From Cristatella mucedo (Eukaryota > Bryozoa > Phylactolaemata > Cristatellidae), in NCBI GenBank assembly GCA_009760855.2, contig WPIO01000189.1:126001-151000 (forward strand): 25,000 bases of DNA, in the 5' to 3' direction. The notes beneath the pieces are model-generated. The model was not told where the DNA came from, did no database searches, and saw nothing but the letters and a program-made list of their open reading frames with translations. Positions 17,119 to 22,290 of the stretch are shown piece by piece (the first letter of the stretch is position 1; each line of letters starts with the position of its first letter). The translations under genes were made by a program, and so were the position numbers.

Positions 17119-17443
17119 TTACTGAGTGTTGCCACTAGCCGTTTGATCGTGCTTCCTTTGCAGCAAGTGCCAAGTGCCTAGAAAGAAATTGAGTTCTCTG
17201 AGGGTGCTATAACAAATTTATCATTATAATTATTATTACTCTTATTCGTAGATTGAAGACCTGAGTCATGTCTACTTGACGTACGGCGCTGACGGAGCCG
17301 GTGCAATGCCCGTCAGGGAGGCTGTTGGCGGTGGCGGTGGCAGCAGGGACGTCGATGATGCCCTCATGGGCGCACAGCCGCCACGCCGCCCCAAGACACC
17401 GGGCTCTGCGAGGCCAAAGACGGCCACATCGCAGCGAAGATGA
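2685..17443 (+). CDS. KIF3A: Kinesin-2 motor subunit KIF3A, whole gene (14 coding exons, introns included in span)
   Basis: Microtubule plus-end motor subunit. In animals it pairs with KIF3B or KIF3C and KAP3 to drive anterograde intraflagellar transport and other cargo movement. Joining 14 exons gives 726 residues; human KIF3A has about 700. The P-loop GQTGTGKT lies at residues 101-108, switch I (NQHSSRSH) at 215-222, switch II DLAGSE at 251-256 and [10 protein letters not shown] at 298-307. A Gly-rich then acidic then Lys-rich hinge lies at about 375-417, the coiled-coil stalk at about 425-600, and the tail with [20 protein letters not shown] at about 620-645. The sequence [20 protein letters not shown] after the motor core matches KIF3A rather than KIF3B/C. 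All introns are GT-AG and the phases chain without a break. The weakest parts are the 3-codon first exon and the exact 3' ends of exons 8 and 9. Subfamily assignment rests on recalled family sequences. Confidence 0.95.
3281..3379 (+). CDS. KIF3A: KIF3A coding exon 2 (motor strand beta-1)
   Basis: The acceptor TTATAG precedes 33 codons ending at donor GTAGGC. It encodes [17 protein letters not shown], the first strand of the kinesin motor, whose RCRP contacts the nucleotide base. Both boundaries are phase 0. The intron that follows opens with a long CT/TCTG microsatellite. The first few residues of this exon are less conserved and depend on the acceptor choice. Confidence 0.88.
3401..3622. repeat. 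CT/TCTG microsatellite in intron 2
   Basis: About 220 bases of CTCTCT mixed with CTCTGT and a short GTCT run. It opens all frames on both strands, giving spurious Ser/Leu- or Arg/Glu-rich translations. Confidence 0.95.
4327..4501 (+). CDS. KIF3A: KIF3A coding exon 3 (motor, FTFDLVFGP segment)
   Basis: The acceptor CTGCTGCAG is followed in phase 0 by [14 protein letters not shown], then the conserved [20 protein letters not shown] and [13 protein letters not shown]. It ends at donor GTGCGC after the first base of a Gly codon (phase 1), which the next exon completes. Residues run from about 37 to 95. Confidence 0.95.
4675..4819 (+). CDS. KIF3A: KIF3A coding exon 4 (P-loop)
   Basis: It encodes [18 protein letters not shown], containing the Walker A/P-loop that binds ATP phosphates, then [19 protein letters not shown] and AKAEGDTR. 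The acceptor is CTCGCAG and the donor GTCGGT, with the final Arg codon split after two bases. The preceding intron is only 173 bases; the following one starts with a CTG-rich run. Confidence 0.97.
4829..4921. repeat. CTG / CTTGCTG repeat in intron 4
   Basis: Nine bases after the exon 4 donor, runs of CTG alternate with CTTG insertions over about 90 bases. It lies in the intron, so it is not expected to encode Leu or Ala tracts. Confidence 0.95.
5051..5584. other. Rest of intron 4, nothing recognised
   Basis: After a G10 run (5041-5050) the sequence is unique-looking with no repeat head, splice-bounded exon or RNA gene that I can support. Confidence 0.5.
5585..5775 (+). CDS. KIF3A: KIF3A coding exon 5 ([14 protein letters not shown] segment)
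   Basis: The acceptor CCCTTCAG and donor GTAAGT are both strong. It encodes [20 protein letters not shown], then [20 protein letters not shown] and [13 protein letters not shown], the alpha-2 to alpha-3 region of the motor. The entering phase completes the Arg codon from exon 4, and the exit leaves one base of the next Arg codon. Confidence 0.97.
6165..6300. repeat. 17-base minisatellite in intron 5
   Basis: About eight tandem copies of ACTCCTAGCTCCTCCAC, with AG/AC variants at the join and one TTC variant. The surrounding intron (5776-6164) shows nothing else recognisable. Confidence 0.9.
6645..6757 (+). mobile_element. Shared-tail repeat, short copy, left arm of an inverted pair
   Basis: TTTGCAGCAAATGTAAAGCG, CCTAGAAAGAGATTAAGTTC and TCTGAGGGCGCTTTATCAA are followed by an ATT run. 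The 3' stem and ATT tail resemble the ends of L2/CR1-type LINEs and their partner SINEs. It faces another copy at 6758-7001. Confidence 0.75.
6758..7001 (-). mobile_element. Shared-tail repeat, full copy, right arm of the inverted pair
   Basis: Its minus strand begins with AGGATCCC/TGTGATTCGTCC-type sequence and runs through GCATGCTG-rich words to the tail TTTGCAGCAAATGTAAAAC and ATT triplets. The same head and tail occur at 10180-10482 and 20445-20694, so this is an interspersed element of about 240 bases. I saw no clear tRNA boxes in this head. Confidence 0.75.
7164..7303 (+). CDS. KIF3A: KIF3A coding exon 6 (switch I, start of switch II)
   Basis: It encodes [20 protein letters not shown], containing the switch I motif NxxSSRSH that senses the gamma phosphate, then the ECSEKG loop and [10 protein letters not shown]. 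The switch II motif DLAGSE is cut exactly between DLA and GSE by intron 6. Acceptor CTTCAG, donor GTGAGT. Confidence 0.97.
7355..7369. repeat. Poly-C run in intron 6
   Basis: A 15-base run of C about 50 bases after the exon 6 donor. Its length is a likely sequencing uncertainty. Confidence 0.9.
7972..8422 (+). mobile_element. Non-autonomous pogo/Tigger-like DNA transposon relic, TA-flanked
   Basis: The ends are inverted repeats: TTTTACCGTGTAAAAGTCCCC on the left and, reversed, TTTTACCGTGTCTAAGCCCCC on the right (18 of 21 match). Each is flanked by TA (7970-7971 and 8423-8424), the target used by Tc1/mariner/pogo elements. Inside, 8099-8215 reads [20 protein letters not shown] and a further acidic tail to TAA, like the acidic C-terminus of CENP-B/jerky-type transposases. 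The rest of the transposase is absent. It is in intron 6. Confidence 0.7.
8482..8679 (+). CDS. KIF3A: KIF3A coding exon 7 (switch II, microtubule-binding loop L12)
   Basis: It opens with GSE of switch II, followed by [40 protein letters not shown] and [19 protein letters not shown]. These are the switch II helix and the L12/alpha-5 microtubule-binding face. Acceptor TTGCCAG, donor GTGCGT; 66 codons, phase 0 at both ends. Confidence 0.97.
8869..9058 (+). CDS. KIF3A: KIF3A coding exon 8 (end of motor, neck linker and neck)
   Basis: It encodes [20 protein letters not shown], then [20 protein letters not shown] (motor end and neck linker) and the start of the neck coiled coil ([19 protein letters not shown]). 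The acceptor is CCGCCTAG. The donor is inferred as GTGCGG at 9059, because it leaves one base (g) that pairs with the GT at the start of exon 9. GTGGTG at 9044 would keep the same phase and shorten the Gly run, so the end is uncertain by a few codons. Reading on would reach a stop after about nine residues. Confidence 0.9.
9077..9155. repeat. CAG repeat with CGTAGGGCAG spacers in intron 8
   Basis: Three blocks of CAG/CGG triplets are each introduced by CGTAGGGCAG, starting about 20 bases after the inferred exon 8 donor. It follows the in-frame stop of a read-through exon 8, so it is non-coding in that frame. Confidence 0.9.
9289..9394. repeat. CA dinucleotide-rich repeat in intron 8
   Basis: CACACA runs broken by GCTT, ATG and GCACG words over about 100 bases. 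It explains the His/Thr-rich open frames here. Confidence 0.95.
9500..9604 (+). CDS. KIF3A: KIF3A coding exon 9 (acidic/basic hinge)
   Basis: The acceptor GTCTAG is followed by an acidic run ([18 protein letters not shown]) and then a basic run ([10 protein letters not shown]). This oppositely charged hinge after the neck is a hallmark of heterodimeric kinesin-2 subunits and is thought to help KIF3A pair with a partner of complementary charge. The donor GTATGA at 9605 leaves one base, completed by exon 10. A second GT (GTGCGC at 9611) is in the same phase and would add two codons. Confidence 0.82.
9605..10179. other. First part of intron 9, nothing recognised
   Basis: AT-rich unique-looking sequence between exon 9 and the repeat at 10180. 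No coding, RNA or repeat signature I can support. Confidence 0.5.
10180..10482 (+). mobile_element. Shared-tail repeat, full copy with an internal insertion
   Basis: The head ATTTAGTGGATCCCTGTGAT and the GCATGCTGCC words match the reverse complement of 6758-7001. The tail ATTAAGTTCTCTGAACGTGC ends in TTATTGTTATTATT. Between head and tail an extra AATAAAATGG/AGATTAAGAATAAG segment of about 50 bases is present, which the other copies lack. In intron 9. Confidence 0.75.
10807..11035. mobile_element. Inverted-repeat element (MITE-like), about 230 bases, intron 9
   Basis: The left end AAATGGCTGGGC, then ACCAGCACCAAGCAAGGATT, matches the reverse complement of the right end (AAATGGCTGGGCACCAGCAC, CCCAAGCAAGGGTTCGTCAA) over about 45 bases with small gaps. 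The right copy has a few more bases in the CCAGC stretch. Long terminal inverted repeats around a short unique core suggest a miniature DNA transposon. I could not see a clear target duplication, so the superfamily is open. Confidence 0.6.
11179..11430 (+). mobile_element. Interspersed repeat copy 1 (LINE 3' region type)
   Basis: ACTCTCCTGCTGCCG through TCCTGAGCTGCTACT, CTTTCTCTTTGTTG and CTTACCGAAAGC to TGGAGTTACAG is shared, with about 20-30 percent divergence by eye, with 21755-22003. In the second copy it directly follows a reverse-transcriptase C-terminal fragment, so both may be 3' parts of the same LINE. In intron 9. Confidence 0.7.
11743..11908 (+). CDS. KIF3A: KIF3A coding exon 10 (stalk coiled coil)
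   Basis: It encodes [20 protein letters not shown], then [20 protein letters not shown] and AELKKAQ, with regular heptad spacing of Leu/Ile/Met, matching the region after the hinge in KIF3A. The donor GTGAGT splits the final Gln codon after two bases. The acceptor GCTGCAG at 11742 was chosen because it gives the phase left by exon 9, but it lies in a CTG/CAG-rich stretch with other possible AGs. Confidence 0.88.
12010..12345 (-). mobile_element. tRNA-derived SINE-like element, copy 2, with a perfect hairpin
   Basis: TTAGCTGATTTTTTAGCAGC and GACGGCTATCACCACCACATG match copy 1 near 1.2 kb. A perfect 14-base stem (12140-12153 with 12160-12173, ACTTTGCCCCTGGG) surrounds a 6-base loop. A second related segment with GTCGTGAAGAGCGA and CCCCTGGGC occurs at 12297-12340, so two nested or tandem pieces may be present. 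In intron 10. Confidence 0.5.
12346..14339. other. Remainder of intron 10, no gene recognised
   Basis: Unique-looking DNA to about 13900, then a strongly GC- and CpG-rich part (13930-14339) ending in a CAG/CGG run (14266-14297) just before exon 11. Several open frames exist in the GC-rich part on both strands, but none has bounded splice sites or recognisable protein sequence. Confidence 0.5.
14340..14520 (+). CDS. KIF3A: KIF3A coding exon 11 (stalk coiled coil)
   Basis: The acceptor GCCGCCAG and its first base complete the Gln codon. It encodes [20 protein letters not shown], then [20 protein letters not shown] and ending LQLKE. The IVGG motif inside the stalk is conserved among KIF3A and KIF3B proteins. 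The donor GTCTGT is a weak GT, but the protein match and phase support it. Confidence 0.92.
14744..14980 (+). CDS. KIF3A: KIF3A coding exon 12 (end of stalk)
   Basis: 79 codons, phase 0 at both ends. It encodes [20 protein letters not shown] and [15 protein letters not shown], then [20 protein letters not shown] and [11 protein letters not shown], which closely match the KIF3A stalk-to-tail transition. The acceptor is GTTGCAG and the donor GTAGCC, followed at once by a TTCCC repeat. Confidence 0.96.
14996..15076. repeat. TTCCC pentanucleotide repeat in intron 12
   Basis: About 15 copies of CCCTT/TTCCC starting some 15 bases after the exon 12 donor. The last copies degenerate to CTCCC. Confidence 0.95.
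15102..15152. repeat. GA dinucleotide repeat in intron 12
   Basis: About 25 uninterrupted GA units, 25 bases after the TTCCC array, so the intron has purine-rich runs of opposite strand bias side by side. Confidence 0.95.
15153..15483. other. Intron 12 between the GA and TG repeats, nothing recognised
   Basis: Unique-looking sequence with short open frames only. No repeat head or splice-bounded exon was found. Confidence 0.5.
15484..15534. repeat. TG dinucleotide repeat in intron 12
   Basis: About 15 TG units followed by GCGTGTG variants and GAGAGAG. Confidence 0.9.
15701..15879. mobile_element. Pogo/Tigger-like MITE, 179 bases, TA target duplication
   Basis: The element starts with CAGTCGACTC and ends with GAGTCGACTG, perfect 10-base terminal inverted repeats with the CAG...CTG ends usual for pogo/Tigger elements. 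It is flanked by TA on both sides (15699-15700, 15880-15881). GCTTATAAGAATA occurs at 15751 and, inverted, at the right end. It carries no coding capacity and sits within ATG/TATG-rich repeat sequence. Confidence 0.85.
15880..16034. repeat. TATG/TGTATG microsatellite in intron 12
   Basis: GTAT units and TG-rich variants run almost to the small palindrome at 16057-16080. A shorter TATG run lies on the other side of the MITE (15640-15665), so the element probably inserted into an existing repeat. Confidence 0.9.
16057..16080. repeat. Perfect short palindrome in intron 12
   Basis: GAAGACACCGC, two bases CT, then GCGGTGTCTTC: an 11-base perfect inverted repeat, extended by one more T-A pair outside. 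It lies 66 bases before exon 13. Confidence 0.8.
16146..16298 (+). CDS. KIF3A: KIF3A coding exon 13 (tail)
   Basis: The acceptor TTTGTAG is followed by [20 protein letters not shown] and [18 protein letters not shown], the most conserved part of the KIF3A tail, then a short Ala run and KAGGPEV before donor GTGAGG. 51 codons, phase 0 at both ends. The tail is where KAP3 and cargo are thought to bind. Confidence 0.94.
16530..17068 (+). mobile_element. L2/CR1-like LINE 3' fragment A, in intron 13
   Basis: It reads [20 protein letters not shown], then [12 protein letters not shown] and, after a frameshift, [15 protein letters not shown]. This is the conserved C-terminal pattern (LHWLPI...FK...LAPxYL...LWNSLP) that follows the reverse transcriptase in L2/CR1-type LINEs. 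Its 3' end (16990-17060) has TGTAAAGTTAAGTGCCCAGA and GGGTGCTGTTCACATG before ATT/AGT triplets, the usual L2-like tail. It is truncated and frameshifted, so inactive. Confidence 0.75.
17069..17118. repeat. AGT trinucleotide repeat
   Basis: About 16 units of GTA/AGT continuing the ATT tail of LINE fragment A, probably a tail-derived microsatellite. Confidence 0.95.
17130..17240 (+). mobile_element. Shared-tail repeat, short copy ending at the exon 14 acceptor
   Basis: GCCACTAGCCGTTTGATCGT, TTTGCAGCAAGTGCCAAGTG and GAGTTCTCTGAGGGTGCTAT match the end of the family at 6.7, 10.4 and 20.5 kb, followed by an ATT-rich tail. The tail ends about ten bases before the TTCGTAG acceptor of the last KIF3A exon. 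Confidence 0.75.
17252..17443 (+). CDS. KIF3A: KIF3A coding exon 14 (C-terminus and stop)
   Basis: The acceptor TTCGTAG is followed by [12 protein letters not shown], matching the DLSHVYLAY of other KIF3A tails. After it comes a Gly/Ala-rich stretch and a basic end ([19 protein letters not shown]) that keeps the RPKT character but is otherwise divergent. TGA is at 17441-17443. The acceptor lies directly after a repeat-derived ATT-rich tail. Confidence 0.92.
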   Translation: MEDLSHVYLTYGADGAGAMPVREAVGGGGGSRDVDDALMGAQPPRRPKTPGSARPKTATSQRR

Positions 17444-17565
17444 ACAAGGTCCATGATCTTGGAATGGTAACACGCTTAGTGCTCTCATCTCAGAATGTCC
17501 TTGTCCCCTGCATTGTTGAAATTACTCCCTACCCCCTCTGCAATGTAATGTCAAATTCCACATTG

Positions 17566-17692
17566 GTTTGGCCAGTGGTTAAGTGGTGCTCGCCCCGAGT
17601 AAGGCCAGGCCGAGGTTGTGGATTCGAGCCCCATGGCATAAGGAAAGCCCCCGAATAGAGATTAAGTTCTCTTAGGGCGCTATACAAATTAA
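17566..17692 (+). mobile_element. tRNA-derived SINE with the shared tail
   Basis: The head has an A-box-like TGGCCAGTGG and, about 50 bases on, a B-box-like GGATTCGAGCCCC. The tail AATAGAGATTAAGTTCTCTT then AGGGCGCTATACAAATT is the same tail used by the other repeats. It is just downstream of the KIF3A stop and may lie in the 3' UTR. Confidence 0.75.
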
Positions 17693-17860
17693 TTATATAT
17701 AATTATATACTTACCCTTCCCCCTCTGCAATGAAATGTTTGATCTGCTTCTCAAAGCTACATTTGCTTGTTCGTTATAGTCGTTCCTCCTCGTGCTCGAA
17801 ATTCCTTTGCCTTCCGATTGATGTGTCTGCAGTGACCTGACATGCAAGTCTCATGCCTCT

Positions 17861-17955
17861 CTCTTTCACTCTATCTCTGTCTGTCTCTGCCTCTCTCTGT
17901 CTCTGTCTGTCTGTTTGTCTCTCTGTCTCACCCTCTCTCTCTCTCTCTCTCTCTC
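17861..17955. repeat. CT/TCTG-rich simple repeat
   Basis: CTCTGTCTGT and CTCTCT units with interruptions, like the longer run in intron 2. Confidence 0.85.
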
Positions 17956-19150
17956 ACTTTTATGGTCTCTTCAATTTCTCCACATGTTCTGTTAATCTCT
18001 CTGTTTGGTGATTCTGTGCTGTCTGCACTCTGCCTTCCTCTACTTGGTGATTCACTCGGCAGTCTCTGTATTCGGTCAGATTCGGTTTTATGTCAGCGTT
18101 CATGTTTTTGCTCTACCACCACCGTAGCTGGTTGTGTGTTGCGTTTGTGCATCTCGGTGCACGTGTGCATGCCTGTGCCGTGTGTGCATGTGTCCCTATG
18201 CTGATGCATTAACCGTGTACATATGCTACCGCTGCTGCCATATCTGGCTGCTATCTGGCAGCTGCTGTCACCTGTCGTTTGTTCGTCCGTTCATGCTGAT
18301 GTGTGTGTGCGCATTCTGATACGCTTGTGCATGCCCGCTCGCACTCGTGTGTTCACAATACACTACTGCCGTCTCGTGTTCATCTCGAACTGCCACCGAC
18401 ATCTGGTGCGTGCCCTACAATCGTCATTCTGCTATTGCAGGATCGAGCTTCCTCGGTGCTTCTACGCATATTGTCCACTGTTATAGAGAGGAAGGACGGG
18501 ATCGTCGTCAGGATTACAATCTCTCTCGATCTCGTGCATTCAGTGTGACGAGAGCGGCAAAGTACTTCGTTCTTGATCGTTACACTCTGTGTAACGACTG
18601 TGGCTGATGCTGCTGCTGCTGCTGCACTGTGTGCAATGCTGTCTCTCCCTCTCAAGCTTGCGATTTCGCTTGCTATCTCTGGCCTTGCTGTAGCATTATG
18701 TGCAGCTTTGCCCTTGCTTCGGATTGGTTCTCGCCACCGAGCTGGTTGCTGAGGTTGTGTAGATTTTGCTGCCTGTGGCCACACTGCTGCCTGCTTTCCT
18801 TCCCCTTCCTAGGCTGCCATGGCCGCACACTGTGATCCAGCACCGCATGCCTGATACTCATGTCCTCGCTGGAAATCTGCTGCCTCCTTGTGCTTGCAAC
18901 TAGCAGCCAAGATCAGGATAATCACTATATGACGCACACAAGAGGCCACCGGTGCTGCTGTTGTGCCTCCGCGGCCGCTGCTGACACCGTCCGTTGTGCT
19001 GCTGCCACTGCTGCTTCTCTGCTTCAGTGGTAATCTACTTCGATTGATAGATTTTAATTAATAATTATTTATTGTTCGTAGCAAGCATCTTTTATGCTGG
19101 AGCAGCATGAACTACTTAGTTTGCCTTTGATGTGATGCTTCTCTTTCTCT

Positions 19151-19246
19151 GATCTGGTAGATCTGGCTAGATCTACCAGCTAGATCTGGTAGATCTGGCT
19201 AGATCTACCAGCTAGATCTGGTAGATCTAGCTGGTAGATCTGGTAG
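19151..19246. repeat. Self-complementary AGATCTGGTAG minisatellite
   Basis: Units of CTGGTAGATCTGG and CTAGATCTACCAG alternate. These are reverse complements of each other around AGATCT, so the 96-base array can fold into hairpins or a cruciform on either strand. Confidence 0.85.
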
Positions 19247-19280
19247 CAAACCATCTGCACAAGAATCAACCTCTGTGCTT

Positions 19281-19286
19281 AATAAA
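19281..19286 (+). terminator. Candidate polyadenylation signal AATAAA
   Basis: The first canonical AATAAA I found downstream of the KIF3A stop, about 1.8 kb away, after the palindromic minisatellite at 19151-19246. Use by KIF3A is inferred from order and strand only; a variant signal nearer the stop is possible. Confidence 0.3.
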
Positions 19287-20444
19287 AACAAAACAAAAGA
19301 GAAGTGCCTCGTAATGCATACTCTATGTTTGCGCCGAAACTTATCTACAGATAGTATCTGTGCCTGATGCCTTCACACTTTTCAGCGCTCTTCTGTTAAC
19401 GCTGTTTAGTGTTATGCAACTGCTGCTCGCTGCTGGCGACTGCCTGGCGAACGCATTGCGTGATGGCTGTTTCTTTTTACTTGATGACTAGTTTTTTATT
19501 ATAAGCATGCCTCTATGCTCTGTCCTTAGAGTCATGCATCATCTGTCAGAATGTGAGTGGAGGTTGTCGCACATAATCTGGTGGCTTGCCTGCGAGGGTT
19601 CCTTGTCGACTTGCTCGAGTGAGGCATCAGAAGGCCCGGTGCTGTAGCTGCTGCACCAGCATACTAATATTAAGACATTTGTGTGCCACCCTGAGAGAAC
19701 TCGCAGACATGAGCCCCCTCTCAGTGAATCCTACATTTGCCGAAGGGCTGTGTGTGTGTACGTGACGTTTGTGTGTGCAAAAAAAGTATGAGACGCTTCT
19801 GGCATGCATTGATATCACGAGATTCTTAAAATTAAGGTGGTGTAATTTTGCCAATGGCAGGTATTATTTCCCAATAACAATAATATTTCGTTTGCTTACT
19901 GCCCCAAGATAACTTGAATCTCTATCAGGGCCCTTTACAACTAGCTGCCAGAGAGTCCATATGCTGCAAGGGTTATGTATATAGAATATATTTAATTCAC
20001 ATTTGCATAGCGGTGCCAAGCTAGTCAAGCTTGCAAGCATGAACAAGTTTACAAAGGGGCTCACAAAGGGAAAAATGACCGGAACAGAAAGCGTCTTGAA
20101 CTGAGATTTAAAAGACTCCAGATTATTGTAGGTAGTGACCCAGAAGCCAGAAGCAAGTTGCAGACTTTTCGTACATACGAGCTGAAGGCTTGATCACTAG
20201 ATGATTTCAATTTAATGCGAGGGGCAGCGATATGAGATACTGAGGAGCATGTCGTGTGACGCTGAAGAAGCAAGGTGAAGGTCGAGTAGGTGAGCTGGTG
20301 CTAGCGAATGAAGTGACCTTTTAGCCAGACTGAGGATCGTGAAATCGATTCAATACTTGGTAGGGAGCCCTTGAAGTACAGGCAGAAGAATGCTGTTGAA
20401 AACAGACCAGACGAGCCACTGGGTTTCACCAGTTGCCGACGATT
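19287..20444. other. Intergenic stretch, no gene recognised
   Basis: AT-rich unique-looking sequence with short frames on both strands and no clear repeat signature until the shared-tail copy at 20445. Confidence 0.5.
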
Positions 20445-20694
20445 AGTAATAATAAAAATGCACTTGATACAGCACCTCCAGAGAACTCAATCTCTTTCTA
20501 GGCGCTTTACATTTGCTGCAAATGAAGCACGGTTGAATGATGAGTGGTATCATGCTTGACAAACAATGCGGATAACATGGTTAGGGGTGACATGCACAGG
20601 GTCAGCATGCAAGTGTGGTTAGTGGCAGCATGTACAGTGTCAGCACGCATAAGCACGTGAAGGACGAATCACAGGGACCCGCTGAATGCTGTCA
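20445..20694 (-). mobile_element. Shared-tail repeat, full copy, minus strand
   Basis: The tail (reverse of CAGAGAACTCAATCTCTTTC and TAGGCGCTTTACATTTGC) and head (GGACGAATCACAGGGACCCG and CTGAATGCTGTC) match 6758-7001 closely across the whole length. It is followed by an ATA-rich stretch (20735-20764). Confidence 0.75.
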
Positions 20695-20764
20695 TAATTA
20701 AAGGCGAAAAAAGAAGAAAGTCCTAAATAGGATAATCGGATAATAATAATATAATAATAATAAT

Positions 20765-21454
20765 AGGATAATCGCAATAATCTAGACGTGACGTCACAAA
20801 TGTGCGAGCTGCTAGTTTGGCTGTCGTACTCTTGTCTAAGCAGGCCCCTAATTGTGGCAATATTCCCTAATTGAACACAGGCCGACTTGATAGTGGAGGG
20901 AATGTGCTAATCCAGTGACAACTCGTTTTGGAGTAGTATGCCTAGATTACGGACAGGCATTATTGGAGAAATGTGTGTTGAACAAGTCTTTTTTTAACGT
21001 TTTCCTACTTATATCTTAAACTGCTTTTATTCTCCTCACAAGGCTGCCCCGAGACGCGAACTGGAATAAGAAATCTTGCATATTAGCACCATGACGACTG
21101 GGATTGGACGGATATTGATATCCAGTTGTTAAGCTTTCAGGGTCATGATAAATTATTGACCTCACAGTAGCTTAAGGATAAACCGTTCGGTAACCTAGCC
21201 AACTGCGCCCCGAGGCTATGCACTTTCCAGAAGTGCCACTCAGCTGAAGCTTAACCCCCCCCCCCTACAGAGAAGGGCGATACTGAGGCGAGGCTGAGCC
21301 GATAGATGCATATTTACGTAGCACTACCGTGTGGCTATGACGCCTGCAGGCTGGCCTGCGATCACGTGGCAGAGAAAATTAGCTGAGCAGAGCTCATTGG
21401 CTCGATGACTGCAGAATCTGAACGAGCTGCCTTTGACAGACCGGAGACTCGTGG
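20765..21454. other. Intergenic stretch, no gene recognised
   Basis: Unique-looking sequence with a C10 run near 21257. Nothing I can support before the LINE fragment. Confidence 0.4.
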
Positions 21455-22003
21455 CCTAGAGCGGCTCAAGAGGTTCAGCCACGAACCTCCTTTGCTGAAG
21501 ACGCTTCGATGGCTCCCGGTTGATCAACAAATACAGAGCAAAGTTCTTACGCTGACCCACAGGGCCTGTCATGGCTTGGCTTATTCATACTTAGCTGAAC
21601 TGTTGCACCAATTTCAGCCTATTAGTGCCCTCAGGTCCTCTATGGACAATCAAATAGCTGCTGCCTTCCTACGCAGAAAGACCATTGGAGACAGAAGCTT
21701 TTGCTCTGCAGATCTTGGACTGCGGAACGCACTGCCACAGTTCTTAAGCACCGACATCTACTCTCCTGCTGCCGACGGTGGTACATCCTTACCTGCCGTC
21801 CTGAGCTGCTACTTCGATGTTACTCACTACCTTATCTGCTCTCCTGACTCACCCATGCTTCTCCCTTTCTCTTTGTTGCGTGAGATGAGGTCTGCTGGCT
21901 ACCAAAGTCTTACCGAAAGCTGCCCAGGCTTTGAGTTTGCTGCACAAAACTCCCTCGTAACATACACGTAGTCTCCGTGGCTGTGTGGAGTTACAGCAGA
22001 GAC
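21455..22003 (+). mobile_element. L2/CR1-like LINE 3' fragment B
   Basis: An open frame reads RFSHEPPLLKTLRWLPVDQQ, then IQSKVLTLTHRACHGLAYSY, LAELLHQF and KTIGDRSFCSADLGLRNALP. This is the post-reverse-transcriptase C-terminal pattern of L2/CR1-type LINEs (FDHxTPxLxxLHWLPV...YGDRAFSxAAPxLWNALP). The frame stays open to 21971. From 21755 the sequence matches the repeat at 11179-11430. The catalytic reverse-transcriptase part is absent. Confidence 0.75.
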
Positions 22004-22099
22004 AGGTTACGTTATAGTAAGGTTTCGAAGTAATCCTCCGCTAGCTGAAAACTGCGATTATCTGAGACCGCAATGTGGTGATCCAGCCGGCAAAAATTG

Positions 22100-22215
22100 C
22101 TTTGCTCAGGGGTTAAGATGCTCGCCTTTGATGACCATTTTCATGGGCTCGAGCCCTGCGGCATATGTGAAGCGCCATATGTGAAGCGCCTGGGGAGAGA
22201 GAGAGAGAGAGAGGG

Positions 22216-22257
<42 letters not shown>

Positions 22258-22290
22258 TTAGGTTCTTTTGTGGCGTTAAACACATGAATT
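22100..22290 (+). mobile_element. tRNA-derived SINE interrupted by a GA microsatellite
   Basis: GCTCAGGGGTTAAGATGCTC and GGGCTCGAGCCCTGCGGC resemble the A and B boxes of the SINE at 17566. CATATGTGAAGCGCC is duplicated. A GA run (22197-22255) then replaces the middle of the tail, which resumes as GAGATTAGGTTCTTTTGTGG and CGTTAAACAC. Confidence 0.65.

Larger units (their letters stand above)
17444..19280. other. KIF3A 3' UTR or flank, no further gene seen
   Basis: It holds a tRNA-like SINE (17566-17692), a CT/TCTG-rich stretch (17861-17955) and a T- and C-rich region with CTG-rich words. Open frames here are short, low in complexity and show no splice-bounded protein signal. Confidence 0.4.

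Noticed and set aside
18380-18861. A minus-strand frame of about 130 residues
   Set aside because: Low-complexity Ala/Ser/Arg content, no splice-site context and no recognisable motif. It is probably a chance frame in KIF3A 3' flank.
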